From Bradyrhizobium murdochi (GTDB lineage: Bacteria > Pseudomonadota > Alphaproteobacteria > Rhizobiales > Xanthobacteraceae), in the NCBI RefSeq assembly GCF_000472965.1, contig NZ_AXAU01000001.1, positions 908,243 to 972,242 of the forward strand: a DNA stretch of 64,000 bases. Reading direction: 5' to 3'. A program made the position numbers and the translations under genes. Under the pieces are notes generated by a model that did not search any database, was not told the DNA's origin, and was given only the letters and a program-made list of their open reading frames with translations. Shown piece by piece: positions 25,384-33,510 of the stretch. How positions within the stretch are numbered: position 1 is the stretch's first letter; each line of letters begins with the position of its first letter.

Positions 25384-26154
25384 ATGACCACAAAACTCTT
25401 CGACCTCACCGGCAAGGTAGCCATCGTCACGGGCGGCAATGGCGGCATCGGGCTCGGCATGGCCCGGGGCCTCGCGGAGGCTGGCGCGGCGATCGCCGTG
25501 GTGGGCCGCAACGAAGCCAAGTCGGCCGATGCGGTCGCGGAACTTACGCAAGGCGGCGCCAGGGCAATTGCGGTTGCGGCCGATGTCACCGACAAGGCGG
25601 CGGTCGCCGCCATGACCGAGCGCGTCGTCCGCGATCTCGGCCGGATCGATATTCTCGTCAACAATGCCGGGATCAACATCCGCAAGCCGCCGCACGCGCT
25701 CGATATCGCCGAATGGAACAGCGTGATCCAAACCAACCTCACCAGCGCCTTCCTGTGCTCGCAGGCGGTCTATCCGGCGATGAAGGCGGCTGGCGGCGGC
25801 AAGATCATCAATATCGGCTCGATGATGTCGATCTTCGGCGCCAGCTTCACGCCGGCCTATGCCGCGAGCAAGGGCGGCATCGTGCAGTTCACCCGCTCCT
25901 GCGCCTGCGCCTGGGCGGCCGACAACATCCAGGCCAATGCCGTGCTGCCGGGCTGGATCGACACTGATCTCACCAAGCGTGCCCGCCAGGAGATCGAGGG
26001 CCTCCACGAGCGGGTGCTGGCGCGCACGCCGGCGGCGCGCTGGGGAGCCATAGACGACTTTGCGGGCATCGCGGTCTTCCTCGCCTCGCCCGCCTCCGAC
26101 TTCATAACCGGTACGGCGATTCCCGTCGACGGCGGGTATTCTGTTATGGGGTAG
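25384..26154 (+). CDS. SDR-family oxidoreductase (gluconate/glucose dehydrogenase-like)
   Basis: 256 residues starting MTTKLFDLTGKVAIVTGGN. TGGNGGIG near 16-23 binds the cofactor; VVGRNEAK after beta-2 has Arg-Asn, which suggests NADP. NNAGIN near 91-96, SMMSIFG with the catalytic Ser near 146, YAASKGG near 159 (Tyr-x3-Lys), PGWIDTDL near 189, and DFITGTAIPVDGGYSVMG at the C-terminus. The FxLTGKVA start and PGWxxTDL are frequent in 2-deoxy-D-gluconate 3-dehydrogenase and related sugar-acid dehydrogenases, but the substrate is not certain. No ribosome site is strong; a long hairpin repeat occupies the leader. A bidirectional terminator separates it from the convergent porin gene. Confidence 0.86.
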   Translation: MTTKLFDLTGKVAIVTGGNGGIGLGMARGLAEAGAAIAVVGRNEAKSADAVAELTQGGARAIAVAADVTDKAAVAAMTERVVRDLGRIDILVNNAGINIRKPPHALDIAEWNSVIQTNLTSAFLCSQAVYPAMKAAGGGKIINIGSMMSIFGASFTPAYAASKGGIVQFTRSCACAWAADNIQANAVLPGWIDTDLTKRARQEIEGLHERVLARTPAARWGAIDDFAGIAVFLASPASDFITGTAIPVDGGYSVMG

Positions 26155-26182
26155 TCAAAAGGACTTGCCGAATCCTTGCATG

Positions 26183-26212
26183 AAAAAAGCCCCGGCCAAG
26201 GCCGGGGCTTTT
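26183..26212. terminator. Bidirectional intrinsic terminator between SDR and outer membrane protein genes
   Basis: AAGCCCCGGCC-AA-GGCCGGGGCTT is a perfect 11-base stem with a 2-base loop. It has AAAAAA on the left (T-run on the minus strand) and TTTT on the right, so it can end both convergent transcripts. Confidence 0.9.
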
Positions 26213-26243
26213 CCATCGTCTCAGGTTTTGAGTACTACCTTGA

Positions 26244-27026
26244 TCAGTACCTCGCCACGACCGGCGCGGTCGGCCACGGATTGAACTTGTAGCTCAACCG
26301 AGCCATCACAGCGTCGACATCCGCATCGACGTTCCTATTGTTGAGCGGATTGCAGGTGATCAACGCAAGATTACAATTGTGCTGCTTGCTGTCGAACTCG
26401 TAGTGCTTGTAGTCGATGCCGATGATCAGGTTGTCGAGAACCGCATATTCGCCACCAACGCCCGCATACCAGCCGCCATGCGAAGCGCCGGCATGGTCAA
26501 ACGTAACGCCAGTCCCGTTGAGGAGGGTCTGGGTGTCGATGTCAGCCTGCGCGTAGCCGCCCTGGCCATACACCATAAACCGGTTCCAGGCATAACCGAC
26601 CCGCCCACCGATGTACCAGATATCGTTGACGCGACTTTGGCAGGACAGGCCAACGACCAAGCCGCAGCCAGAGCCGATGAGGCCAGTGCCAGCGGTGGTG
26701 TTAAAGCCGTTGTCGAGGGCATTAAAGCCGCCTTCGACGCCGAGCACGAAATTGCCCCACTGCTTCTGGATTCCCGCAAAGCCGCCGTAGATCAAAGCGG
26801 TGTCGCTGTTACCCGTGCTCCAGAGGAAGCCCGGAAAATTGTAGAAATCTCCGGCGGTGTCGTGCCAGGCGCCGCCGACCGCGCCGCCGACATAGATACC
26901 GGACCAGTCGTAGGTAACGACCGGGGGCGCAACAGGCGCCTTCGCGATGCGTGCCGGCATGTCTGCGGCGAACGCGCTAACCGCGCTGGCGGCAAGGATG
27001 GAAGCAGCGAGTACCAGTCTCTTCAT
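26244..27026 (-). CDS. Outer membrane beta-barrel protein, Omp31-like
   Basis: 260 residues from ATG 27026 with AAAGGGG upstream. Signal peptide KRLVLAASILAASAVSAFA, mature start ADMPARIAKAPVAPPVVTYDWSGIYVGG. Barrel strands include GGFAGIQKQWGNFVLGVEGGFN, IWYIGGRVGYAWNRFMVYGQGGYAQA, GGWYAGVGGEYAVLDNLIIGIDYKHYEF and the terminal VDAVMARLSYKFNP...VVARY. The C-terminal PVVARY matches its neighbour at 27707. Cys pairs (SGCGL...LSCQS, HNCNLALITCN) in loops could form disulfides. It is more divergent than the other three barrel proteins. Convergent with the SDR gene. Confidence 0.86.
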   Translation of the reverse strand: MKRLVLAASILAASAVSAFAADMPARIAKAPVAPPVVTYDWSGIYVGGAVGGAWHDTAGDFYNFPGFLWSTGNSDTALIYGGFAGIQKQWGNFVLGVEGGFNALDNGFNTTAGTGLIGSGCGLVVGLSCQSRVNDIWYIGGRVGYAWNRFMVYGQGGYAQADIDTQTLLNGTGVTFDHAGASHGGWYAGVGGEYAVLDNLIIGIDYKHYEFDSKQHNCNLALITCNPLNNRNVDADVDAVMARLSYKFNPWPTAPVVARY

Positions 27027-27234
27027 TGCATTTGCCCCTTTAGTGAGCACTGCGCGGATGAGCAGCGGGTGAGCATCAAATCGAAACCATGACCTAAATT
27101 ACCCGGATTCCGGCCCCTTGGCTGTCACCCGATTGCTACAGTTGCGCGCAATGTTATCTCCGGTTGAGGATACCAAAACACAACTTTTGGGTTGTTTCGG
27201 CAGGCCCCCAGTTCAATTGCCGGCCCTACGTAGC

Positions 27235-27444
27235 GAATGCACGTGTTCAGGGCGCACGCCTAAGCCCACAAACCGCGCCGTGACGCCCTGCAGCCAGGGG
27301 GGCACCGTGGTGGACCAGCCGCATGACCAGCGGGACCCTCAGCGGCTGGTTGCCCGGCTTCAGCGCCGCGTTCACGATGTTATTCTGCACGACGACCTGC
27401 ATCCGCTGCGTCATCTGGACCGGGAGTTCGCGGCGCCGGCGCAT
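27235..27444 (-). pseudogene. Decayed duplicate of the 3' end of the FAD monooxygenase at 28646-29857
   Basis: The minus strand encodes RRRRELPVQMTQRMQVVVQN, NIVNAALKPGNQPLRVPLVMRLV, then after a one-base shift PWLQGVTARFVGLGVRPEHV. This is nearly identical to the last 70 residues of the FAD-dependent monooxygenase 1.4 kb away (RRRREFPVKMTQRM... PEHVQSPVRG). The nucleotide match is also high. No N-terminal part is present. The piece occupies the middle of the 680-base gap between two outer membrane protein genes (27027-27706); the rest of that gap shows nothing clear. It is a truncated, frameshifted copy, not a functional gene. Confidence 0.88.
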
Positions 27445-27706
27445 CGCGTTAGGCGGCGCTTAACGCTCCACGGGAATGTCTGCCGCCTGACGAGGGCTCC
27501 AAAGCGCCGTCCAGCCTCCAAATTGGCCGAAATCTCGATTGTTTTGCCTACTTTCGAGCCGAAGCGCGGCTGTCGATCGGCGATATCTTGATGTGGAACC
27601 GACAAAGCTATGCACTGTGGCGTGCAGGTGACAGCATTTCCAGAAGTTCCCGATTACAACGTGATCAGAATCAATCGTTCGCTCACTTATTGAATGGGAA
27701 AAAATC

Positions 27707-28450
27707 ATGAAGAAAATCGCTTTGGCCGCTGCCGCCCTGGTCATCGGCACTGCCGGCGCATCCGCTGCAGATCTGGCTGCCCGGCCGTACACCAAGGCGC
27801 CTGCTCCGGTTGCCGCCGTTTACAACTGGACCGGCTTCTACATCGGTGCCGATGTCGGCTACGGCTGGGGCCGCTCGACCGGCACCTTGACAAACGCGGC
27901 TGGCCTTTTTCCGGTGCCGTACAGCCTTGATCCCAGCGGCGTGATCGGCGGCGGATTTGTCGGCTTCAACTATCAGATCAGCAATGTCGTGCTCGGCGTT
28001 GAAGCGGACTGGCAGGCGTCGGACCTGAACGACAGCGGCAACTTCCTGCTGGGTGGCGTCCCCACCTATACCATCCGAACCAGCGTCAATGATTACGGCT
28101 CGGTCCGTGGCCGGCTCGGCCTTGCCTTCGACCGTTGGATGGTGTTCGGCACGGCTGGCTACGCCTGGGGTAGCTGGGACACCTCCTATGCGTTCATCGG
28201 TGCGCCTCCGTTCGTCACCGCGGGCGTCAGCTCGCATGATGGCTGGACGGCTGGTGCTGGCATCGAATACGCCTTCGCCGACAACTGGCTGGGCCGCGTC
28301 GAATATCGTTACACCGACCTCGGTCGCGCCAGCTTTGTTTCTCCTCTCACGAATAGTGCGGAAGTCGGAAACCGGGTGACCATCAACGACGTTCGCGTGG
28401 GTATCGCCTACAAGTTCGGCGCCCCCGCCCCGGTGGTCGCGAGGTACTGA
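27707..28450 (+). CDS. Outer membrane beta-barrel protein, Omp31 family
   Basis: 247 residues. Signal peptide KKIALAAAALVIGTAGASA, mature AADLAARPYTKAPAPVAAVYNWTGFYIGADVGYGWG. The strands follow the same order as in the double-barrel protein: GGGFVGFNYQISNVVLGVEADWQ, YGSVRGRLGLAFDRWMVFGTAGYAWG, HDGWTAGAGIEYAFADNWLGRVEYRYTDLG and VTINDVRVGIAYKFGAPAPVVARY with a terminal Tyr. This is a standard single 8-stranded barrel. Its first 40 mature residues are almost identical to those of the proteins at 23491 and 14880, which points to gene duplication within this locus. An intrinsic terminator follows. Confidence 0.9.
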   Translation: MKKIALAAAALVIGTAGASAADLAARPYTKAPAPVAAVYNWTGFYIGADVGYGWGRSTGTLTNAAGLFPVPYSLDPSGVIGGGFVGFNYQISNVVLGVEADWQASDLNDSGNFLLGGVPTYTIRTSVNDYGSVRGRLGLAFDRWMVFGTAGYAWGSWDTSYAFIGAPPFVTAGVSSHDGWTAGAGIEYAFADNWLGRVEYRYTDLGRASFVSPLTNSAEVGNRVTINDVRVGIAYKFGAPAPVVARY

Positions 28451-28473
28451 TCTTCGCTACCCTTCGACAACTT

Positions 28474-28501
28474 AAAGCCCCGGCATCGTCCGGGGCTTTT
28501 T
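28474..28501 (+). terminator. Intrinsic terminator after outer membrane protein gene
   Basis: AAAGCCCCGG and CCGGGGCTTT form a 10-base stem around CATCGT, followed by TTTTT. It closely resembles the terminator at 24362-24391, including the TGTTGCC that follows, so the terminators were probably copied with the porin genes. Confidence 0.92.
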
Positions 28502-28521
28502 GTTGCCTGCACGCGGGCAAG

Positions 28522-28622
28522 CTAGAGCGTTTTTTCAGCGAAGTGGACACCGGTTCGCGTCAAGAAAACGCGTCAAAACAAGAATCTAGAGCCCGGTTCT
28601 GATTCAATCAGAACCGGCTCTA
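28522..28622. repeat. Rhizobiales intergenic repeat with GANTC sites and a terminal hairpin
   Basis: Begins TAGAGCGTTTTTTCAGCGAA, continues with CACCGGTTCGCGTCAAGAAAACGCG, and ends in a hairpin: TAGAGCC-CGGTTCTGAT against ATCAGAACCGG-CTCTA. Elements of this form are widespread in intergenic regions of Bradyrhizobium and other Rhizobiales. It contains two GANTC sites (28582-28586 and 28601-28605), the target of the cell-cycle methyltransferase CcrM in alphaproteobacteria. It lies between two convergent genes, just past the end of the FAD monooxygenase. Confidence 0.85.
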
Positions 28623-28645
28623 GTCAGCGTGGCGCGCGCTGCCGG

Positions 28646-29857
28646 TTAGCCGCGGACTGGCGACTGCACATGCTCGGGCCGCACGCCAAGCCCCACAAAT
28701 CGCGCTGTAACGCCCTGCAGCCAGGGAATGGCGGTGACCAGCCGCATGACAAGCGGGACCTTCAAGGGCTGGTTGCCCGGCTTCAGCGCAGCGTTCACGA
28801 TGTTGTTCTGCACAACGACCTGCATCCGCTGCGTCATCTTCACCGGGAATTCGCGCCGCCGGCGCACCACGTCGAGTTCGTCTTCGGACGGGCAGCCGCT
28901 TACCAGCTTCGACGCCAGCAGGTTCGCGGTCGCCACCGCGTCCTGCACGGCGAGATTGACGCCGACGCCGCCGATCGGCGACATCGCATGCGCGGCGTCG
29001 CCGATGCACAATAGCCCCGGCCGCGTCCAGCGCTTCAGCCGGTTGACCGCAACCGTCAACAGCTTGACGTCGTCCCAGCTCTTCACCTCGGCAAGTCCCG
29101 GTTTTAGGACCGGCGCCATGCGCGCGATGTCGTCGAGCAGCGCGGGCAGTCCCCTCGCCTTGACCGCGTCGTATTGTCCTTTGGGAATGACGAACGCGCA
29201 TTGCCAATAGTCGCCGCGGTCGAAGGTCACCATCATCTTGCCGGGATCGACTCGGGCAAACAGGCTCTCGTTTTCGTTCTCCCGCTTGCTGGCGCGAAAC
29301 CACAAGACATCCATCGGCGCGCCGATTTCCTCGACCTCAAGGCCGGCGCGTTCGCGCACCAGCGAATGGCGCCCGTCGCAGGCAACGGTCAGGTCGGCCT
29401 CGATGTCGATGATGCCATCCGGCGTCTTCGCGTTCACGCCCATGACGCGCTCGCCGTCTCGAATTAGATCGATCGCTTCCGTCGACATCATCACCTTGAG
29501 CGACGCGAACCGCTTGCCGCTTTCGCGCAGGAAATTGAGAAAATCCCACTGCGGCATGAAGGCGATGAAGGGATATTTGACGTCAAGCCTGCTCAGGTCG
29601 GCGATCCGCACCGTTTCCCCGCCGAACATGCCTTGCATCTTCTGCAAGCGCTGGTGCGGCAGGTTCAGGAAACCCTCGATCAGCCCGAGTTCGTCCATCA
29701 CCTGAAGCGTCGAGGGATGCACGGTGTCGCCGCGAAAATCGCGAAAGAAGTCGGCGTGCTTCTCCAGCACCACGACATCGATGCCGGCGCGGCCCAGCAG
29801 ATATCCGAGCATCATTCCGGCCGGCCCGCCGCCGACGATGCAGCAACGTACTTTCAT
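28646..29857 (-). CDS. FAD-dependent aromatic-ring-hydroxylase-type monooxygenase
   Basis: 403 residues from ATG 29857, which has AGGAG nine bases ahead. CCIVGGGPAGMMLGYLLGRAGIDVVVLEKH is the FAD dinucleotide fold with the acidic end of beta-2; GDTVHPSTLQVMDELGL is typical of the p-hydroxybenzoate hydroxylase group; CDGRHSLVRERAG is the DG motif for FAD and NAD(P)H; and GDAAHAMSPIGGVGVNLAVQDA is the second FAD motif. Family members hydroxylate aromatic compounds or ubiquinone precursors with NAD(P)H and O2 in the cytosol. The native substrate is unknown. A truncated copy of its 3' end lies at 27235-27444. Confidence 0.88.
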   Translation of the reverse strand: MKVRCCIVGGGPAGMMLGYLLGRAGIDVVVLEKHADFFRDFRGDTVHPSTLQVMDELGLIEGFLNLPHQRLQKMQGMFGGETVRIADLSRLDVKYPFIAFMPQWDFLNFLRESGKRFASLKVMMSTEAIDLIRDGERVMGVNAKTPDGIIDIEADLTVACDGRHSLVRERAGLEVEEIGAPMDVLWFRASKRENENESLFARVDPGKMMVTFDRGDYWQCAFVIPKGQYDAVKARGLPALLDDIARMAPVLKPGLAEVKSWDDVKLLTVAVNRLKRWTRPGLLCIGDAAHAMSPIGGVGVNLAVQDAVATANLLASKLVSGCPSEDELDVVRRRREFPVKMTQRMQVVVQNNIVNAALKPGNQPLKVPLVMRLVTAIPWLQGVTARFVGLGVRPEHVQSPVRG

Positions 29858-29930
29858 CGCTCGCTCCTGTCGCCGGTTTTCCCGGCTCGGGGCAGCATCG
29901 ATCATCTGCCAGGCATCGGCAATACACGCT

Positions 29931-29998
29931 CCTCGCAATGACGTGGAAAGGCCGCGGCGTACTGGATGCCCCGCATGCGCGGGGCATGACGTCGAAGA
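29931..29998. repeat. Partial dispersed repeat with perfect hairpin
   Basis: The element contains CTCGCAATGACG and the perfect hairpin TGCCCCGC-ATGC-GCGGGGCA at 29967-29986, then TGACGTCG. The pattern of ATGCCCCGC arms beside a CAATGACG end recurs in Bradyrhizobium intergenic DNA. It separates the FAD monooxygenase start from the end of the caspase-like gene and could also act as a weak transcription stop. Confidence 0.6.
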
Positions 29999-30016
29999 CG
30001 GCGGGCCTCGCGTCCG

Positions 30017-31513
30017 CTACCGCCTAAAACTCTTGATCTCGGAGACGCTGCCGTCGCGATAGGTCAATTCCACCGAAACCGATCTGGTTGCCGGCGCGAG
30101 CTTCAAATAGGGCTGCGCGTCGCGCGGAATGGCGATGGGATCGCGAGTGTCGCAAGGCGGCATTTTCAGCACCTTGTCGGGCACTGCGCTGTCGATGCCG
30201 AGGCGCACTTCGCGGATCGCGCAGCGGTACGACATCAGGTGCGTATAGTAGACCAGAAGCCCGTTGTACTCGCGGAACGACAGCCAGCTCGTCGCGGTCA
30301 TGTCGAGGATCTTGCGCTGGTCGCGGATCAACGCGGCCTCGGGATCGAACCGGATCGGGAACGGTCCCTGCAATTCGCCATTGGTGTCGACATAGCGCAC
30401 CTGGATGACAGCCGCCGGTGCATCGGCCGGCAGCTCGACCGACGGGTTGGGCATCCGCTTGCGGGTCCGCGGATCGAGCGTATCCATGAAACCGGTCTCG
30501 CGGAAATCGCCGCTGTCGCCGATGCGCCAGGAAATGCCGAGCGTCGGATCGGCGATCGAGAACACCACGGTCCAGCCGCCATTGTGACGCGAGAACATCG
30601 CGATCGGCGCATTGACGGAATCGTTCTGCGGCTGCAGGCGCTGTACCGGAGGCAAAGCTGCAAGCTTTTGCAGCGGCTCGGCGGGCTTCGCCGCCTCAGG
30701 CTGGGCCTTCGCCAAACCATTCAAGAAGACATCGTCGACCATCTGGTCGAAGTAAACCGGGATCTGCTTGTGGCGCACGGTCTCTGCCAGTTCGCTGACC
30801 GCGCGCCGCGTGCGTTGCGCAACTTGAACGAGGTTCGCGCCGGGCTGCGTGATCTCCTTGGCGAAGGTTCGCGTGAACACCGAGTTGGGATTGGCGTCGT
30901 CATTGGAGAGCCGGTCGAGCGCGGTCTGCCGCGGCCCGGCCGAGAAGATCGAGAACACGCCTTCCGGCAATTGCGTCATCGGCGCGAGACCGCCGCCGCC
31001 GGCAACCGCACGCGTGCCGGCGCGCTCGAACGGATTGTTGCGGCAGGCATCGAACACCAGGATGGCGGTGCGCACCTTCCGGTTCTGCAGCCGCTCGATG
31101 ATGCGGTCGGCGAGGATCGAGGCATCGCGCACGAGCTCTTCCTGGCCTTCGGTCGCCGCCGGCACGTCGGTTGGCAGCAGGAAATTCTGGCCCGCGATTT
31201 CAAAACCGTGGCCGGCATAGAAGAAGAATGCCGTATCGCCGGCGTCGACCGCCTTGTCGAACGCCAGCAACGTCTGGCTGAACGCCTGTCGGTTCTGGTT
31301 TTCCGCCACCATCACCGTGAAGCCGAGCTGCTTCAGCGTATCGCCCATGGTGCGGGCGTCGTTGACCGCCTTCTGCAGCTTGGGCACGTTCCGGTAGTCG
31401 TTGTTGCCGACCACCAGTGCGACGCGCTTTTCCGCCTGCGCAGGCGCGGCAAAGGCCGCGACGCAAGTTGCAAGGCTTGTCACCGCAAGCAGTCTGAAAA
31501 GCCAGCCCTTCAT
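30017..31513 (-). CDS. Secreted caspase-like peptidase (C14 family, orthocaspase type)
   Basis: 498 residues from ATG 31513 (AGGGGG upstream). Signal peptide KGWLFRLLAVTSLATCVAAF with cleavage after AQA-27. The caspase fold follows: RVALVVGNNDYRNVPKLQKAVNDA at 30-53, then the catalytic His in FFFYAGHGFEI (His102) and the catalytic Cys in ILVFDACRNNPF (Cys157). The domain ends near residue 270. Residues 280-498 are a second region of beta-rich character (VVFSIADPTLGISWRIGDSGDF, then VIQVRYVDTNGELQGPFPIRF) that I do not recognise. Bacterial orthocaspases cleave after Arg or Lys; roles in stress and programmed death are proposed. Export to the periplasm is indicated by the signal peptide. The gene is divergent from rhlE. 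Confidence 0.88.
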   Translation of the reverse strand: MKGWLFRLLAVTSLATCVAAFAAPAQAEKRVALVVGNNDYRNVPKLQKAVNDARTMGDTLKQLGFTVMVAENQNRQAFSQTLLAFDKAVDAGDTAFFFYAGHGFEIAGQNFLLPTDVPAATEGQEELVRDASILADRIIERLQNRKVRTAILVFDACRNNPFERAGTRAVAGGGGLAPMTQLPEGVFSIFSAGPRQTALDRLSNDDANPNSVFTRTFAKEITQPGANLVQVAQRTRRAVSELAETVRHKQIPVYFDQMVDDVFLNGLAKAQPEAAKPAEPLQKLAALPPVQRLQPQNDSVNAPIAMFSRHNGGWTVVFSIADPTLGISWRIGDSGDFRETGFMDTLDPRTRKRMPNPSVELPADAPAAVIQVRYVDTNGELQGPFPIRFDPEAALIRDQRKILDMTATSWLSFREYNGLLVYYTHLMSYRCAIREVRLGIDSAVPDKVLKMPPCDTRDPIAIPRDAQPYLKLAPATRSVSVELTYRDGSVSEIKSFRR

Positions 31514-31712
31514 GGAATTCCCCCTGCGCACGATTCGTCCTAGTTTGGCCCGTGCGAAGCTGTTTCATGCCATAGTCGGCAGGCCATTGCCCATGGTTCA
31601 ACGGCTTCGTTCGATGGGAATGAGATGGCTCGATTTGACGGCCAAATGACGGTTCTTGCCGTTATTTGTGCGAAAACATTAAGCTTTTTGGGCTTCAATG
31701 CCGGTTCCTAGA

Positions 31713-31740
31713 TTGACTTTGGCCATTTCGACCCTATGTT
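31713..31740 (+). promoter_or_regulatory. Candidate sigma-70 promoter for rhlE
   Basis: TTGACT at 31713-31718 and TATGTT at 31735-31740 are separated by 16 bases, in the 386-base divergent region between the caspase gene and rhlE. This would give a leader of about 150 bases, a length seen for cold-regulated RNA helicase genes. Nothing else is clear in the region. Confidence 0.45.
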
Positions 31741-31899
31741 CGCGCTCAACGCGGCCTTGGATCGAAACGCGATTCCTTAGGTTAGCCGCTCGTCTGCGTA
31801 AGTCAGAGCCCCCAGCTTTTCAAAAGCGCGCCGTTTCGGGGCAAAACGCGACAGCCTTTTTACCTTCGATTCCGAACGGCGGTGTCGACTAGAGGCTCA

Positions 31900-33384
31900 A
31901 TGTCTTTTTCCCATCTCGGTCTTTCCGATAAGGTCCTCGCCGCAGTTGCGGCTACCGGTTACACCACCCCTACTCCCATCCAGGAACAGGCGATCCCCCA
32001 CGTTCTGGCCCGCCGCGACGTCCTCGGCATCGCCCAGACCGGCACCGGCAAAACCGCCGCCTTCGTCCTGCCCATGCTCACTTTGCTGGAGAAGGGCCGC
32101 GCCAGGGCACGAATGCCCCGCACCCTGATCCTCGAACCGACGCGCGAACTTGCGGCACAGGTGAAAGAGAATTTCGACAAGTATGGCGCTGGCCAGAAAC
32201 TCAACGTCGCGCTTTTGATCGGCGGCGTCTCATTCGGCGACCAGGATTCCAAGCTGACCCGTGGCGTCGACGTCCTGATTGCAACTCCGGGCCGGCTGCT
32301 CGACCACACCGAGCGCGGCGGCCTCCTGCTCACCGGCGTCGAACTGCTGGTCATCGACGAAGCCGACCGCATGCTGGACATGGGCTTCATCCCCGATATC
32401 GAACGCATCTGCAAGCTGGTGCCGTTCACGCGCCAGACCCTGTTCTTCACCGCGACGATGCCGCCGGAAATCAGCCGCATCAGCGAAACCTTCCTGCACA
32501 ATCCTGAACGAATTGAAGTCTCGCGGCCGGCAACCACGGCGACCGGGGTGTCGCAGTTCAAGGTCAACGGCGGCCGTGAGCCGCACGAGAAGCGCGAGCT
32601 CCTCCGCCGCCTGTTGCGCGACGCCAAGGACCTCAACAACGCGATCATCTTCTGCAATCGCAAGCGCGAAGTCGCCGTCGTTCACAAATCGCTGCAGAAG
32701 CATGGCTTCAGCGTCGGCGCCCTGCACGGCGACATGGACCAGTCGGCGCGCACCGCGGCGCTCGATCAATTCCGCAAGGGCGAGATCCCGCTGCTGGTGG
32801 CCTCCGATGTCGCCGCGCGCGGCCTCGACATTCCCGCCGTCAGCCACGTCTTCAATTTCGACGTGCCGCATCACGCCGACGACTACGTGCACCGCATTGG
32901 CCGCACCGGCCGCGCCGGCCGCGCCGGCACCGCGATCTCGATCGTGACGCCGCTCGACAGTAAATCGATCGCTGCAATCGAACGACTGATCGGGCAAACC
33001 ATTCCCCCCGCCGAAGGTGACTACGCCGTACATTCGGACTCATCCGAGGAGTCCGATCAGCCGCGCGAACATCGCGCGCGGGAGGGTTCGCGCGGCGGGC
33101 GCAAGCCGCGGCGCGAACGCGAGCCACGACACGCCAGGGATTCTGATAAGCGCCGCGACAAGAGCGCCGATCGTGAGCCGCGGCAGGCCAAGGGCACGGG
33201 CCGCAGTGTCAGGCAGCAGCCGGACGCCGCCGCCTTCTCGCCGCCCGCCCCTGCACAGCCTTCACGCGTGCCCTCGATCGGGCGACCCGAACCGCGGCGC
33301 GCTCACCGCGAGGTCGAATCGGAGCCAGCCGATCACTCGCACCTTCCTGCATTTCTGTTGCGGCCCATTCGCGCCCGCGTCTGA
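31900..33384 (+). CDS. rhlE: DEAD-box ATP-dependent RNA helicase RhlE
   Basis: 494 residues from ATG 31900 (GAGG before it; a GTG at 31882 is weaker). Q motif GYTTPTPIQEQAIP, motif I AQTGTGKTAAF, motif Ia PTRELAAQV, motif II VIDEADRMLDMGF, motif III TATMPPE, motif IV IIFCNRK, motif V VASDVAARGLDIP and motif VI HRIGRTGRAGRAG are all present. After residue 375 the tail is highly charged and basic (RARE/RGGRKPRREREPR, then repeated Arg/Asp stretches), typical of RhlE proteins and used for RNA contact. It unwinds RNA in ribosome assembly and turnover. About 100 bases separate it from the following GGDEF gene. Confidence 0.93.
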   Translation: MSFSHLGLSDKVLAAVAATGYTTPTPIQEQAIPHVLARRDVLGIAQTGTGKTAAFVLPMLTLLEKGRARARMPRTLILEPTRELAAQVKENFDKYGAGQKLNVALLIGGVSFGDQDSKLTRGVDVLIATPGRLLDHTERGGLLLTGVELLVIDEADRMLDMGFIPDIERICKLVPFTRQTLFFTATMPPEISRISETFLHNPERIEVSRPATTATGVSQFKVNGGREPHEKRELLRRLLRDAKDLNNAIIFCNRKREVAVVHKSLQKHGFSVGALHGDMDQSARTAALDQFRKGEIPLLVASDVAARGLDIPAVSHVFNFDVPHHADDYVHRIGRTGRAGRAGTAISIVTPLDSKSIAAIERLIGQTIPPAEGDYAVHSDSSEESDQPREHRAREGSRGGRKPRREREPRHARDSDKRRDKSADREPRQAKGTGRSVRQQPDAAAFSPPAPAQPSRVPSIGRPEPRRAHREVESEPADHSHLPAFLLRPIRARV

Positions 33385-33510
33385 CAAGCGTCGATTTCCT
33401 GCGGCCGGAACTGTTTACCGGCCGTTCATCCTCCTCCGTTAACTTGTGGCGATAATTTAATCATTGCCGCACGGCAACGACCGGCGCTGCTCGCTATTGG
33501 GGACGGATCA

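Noticed and set aside
33444..33510. Upstream extension of the diguanylate cyclase
   Set aside because: No further in-frame start lies between rhlE and GTG 33511 with a better ribosome site, and the added residues would not show conservation.
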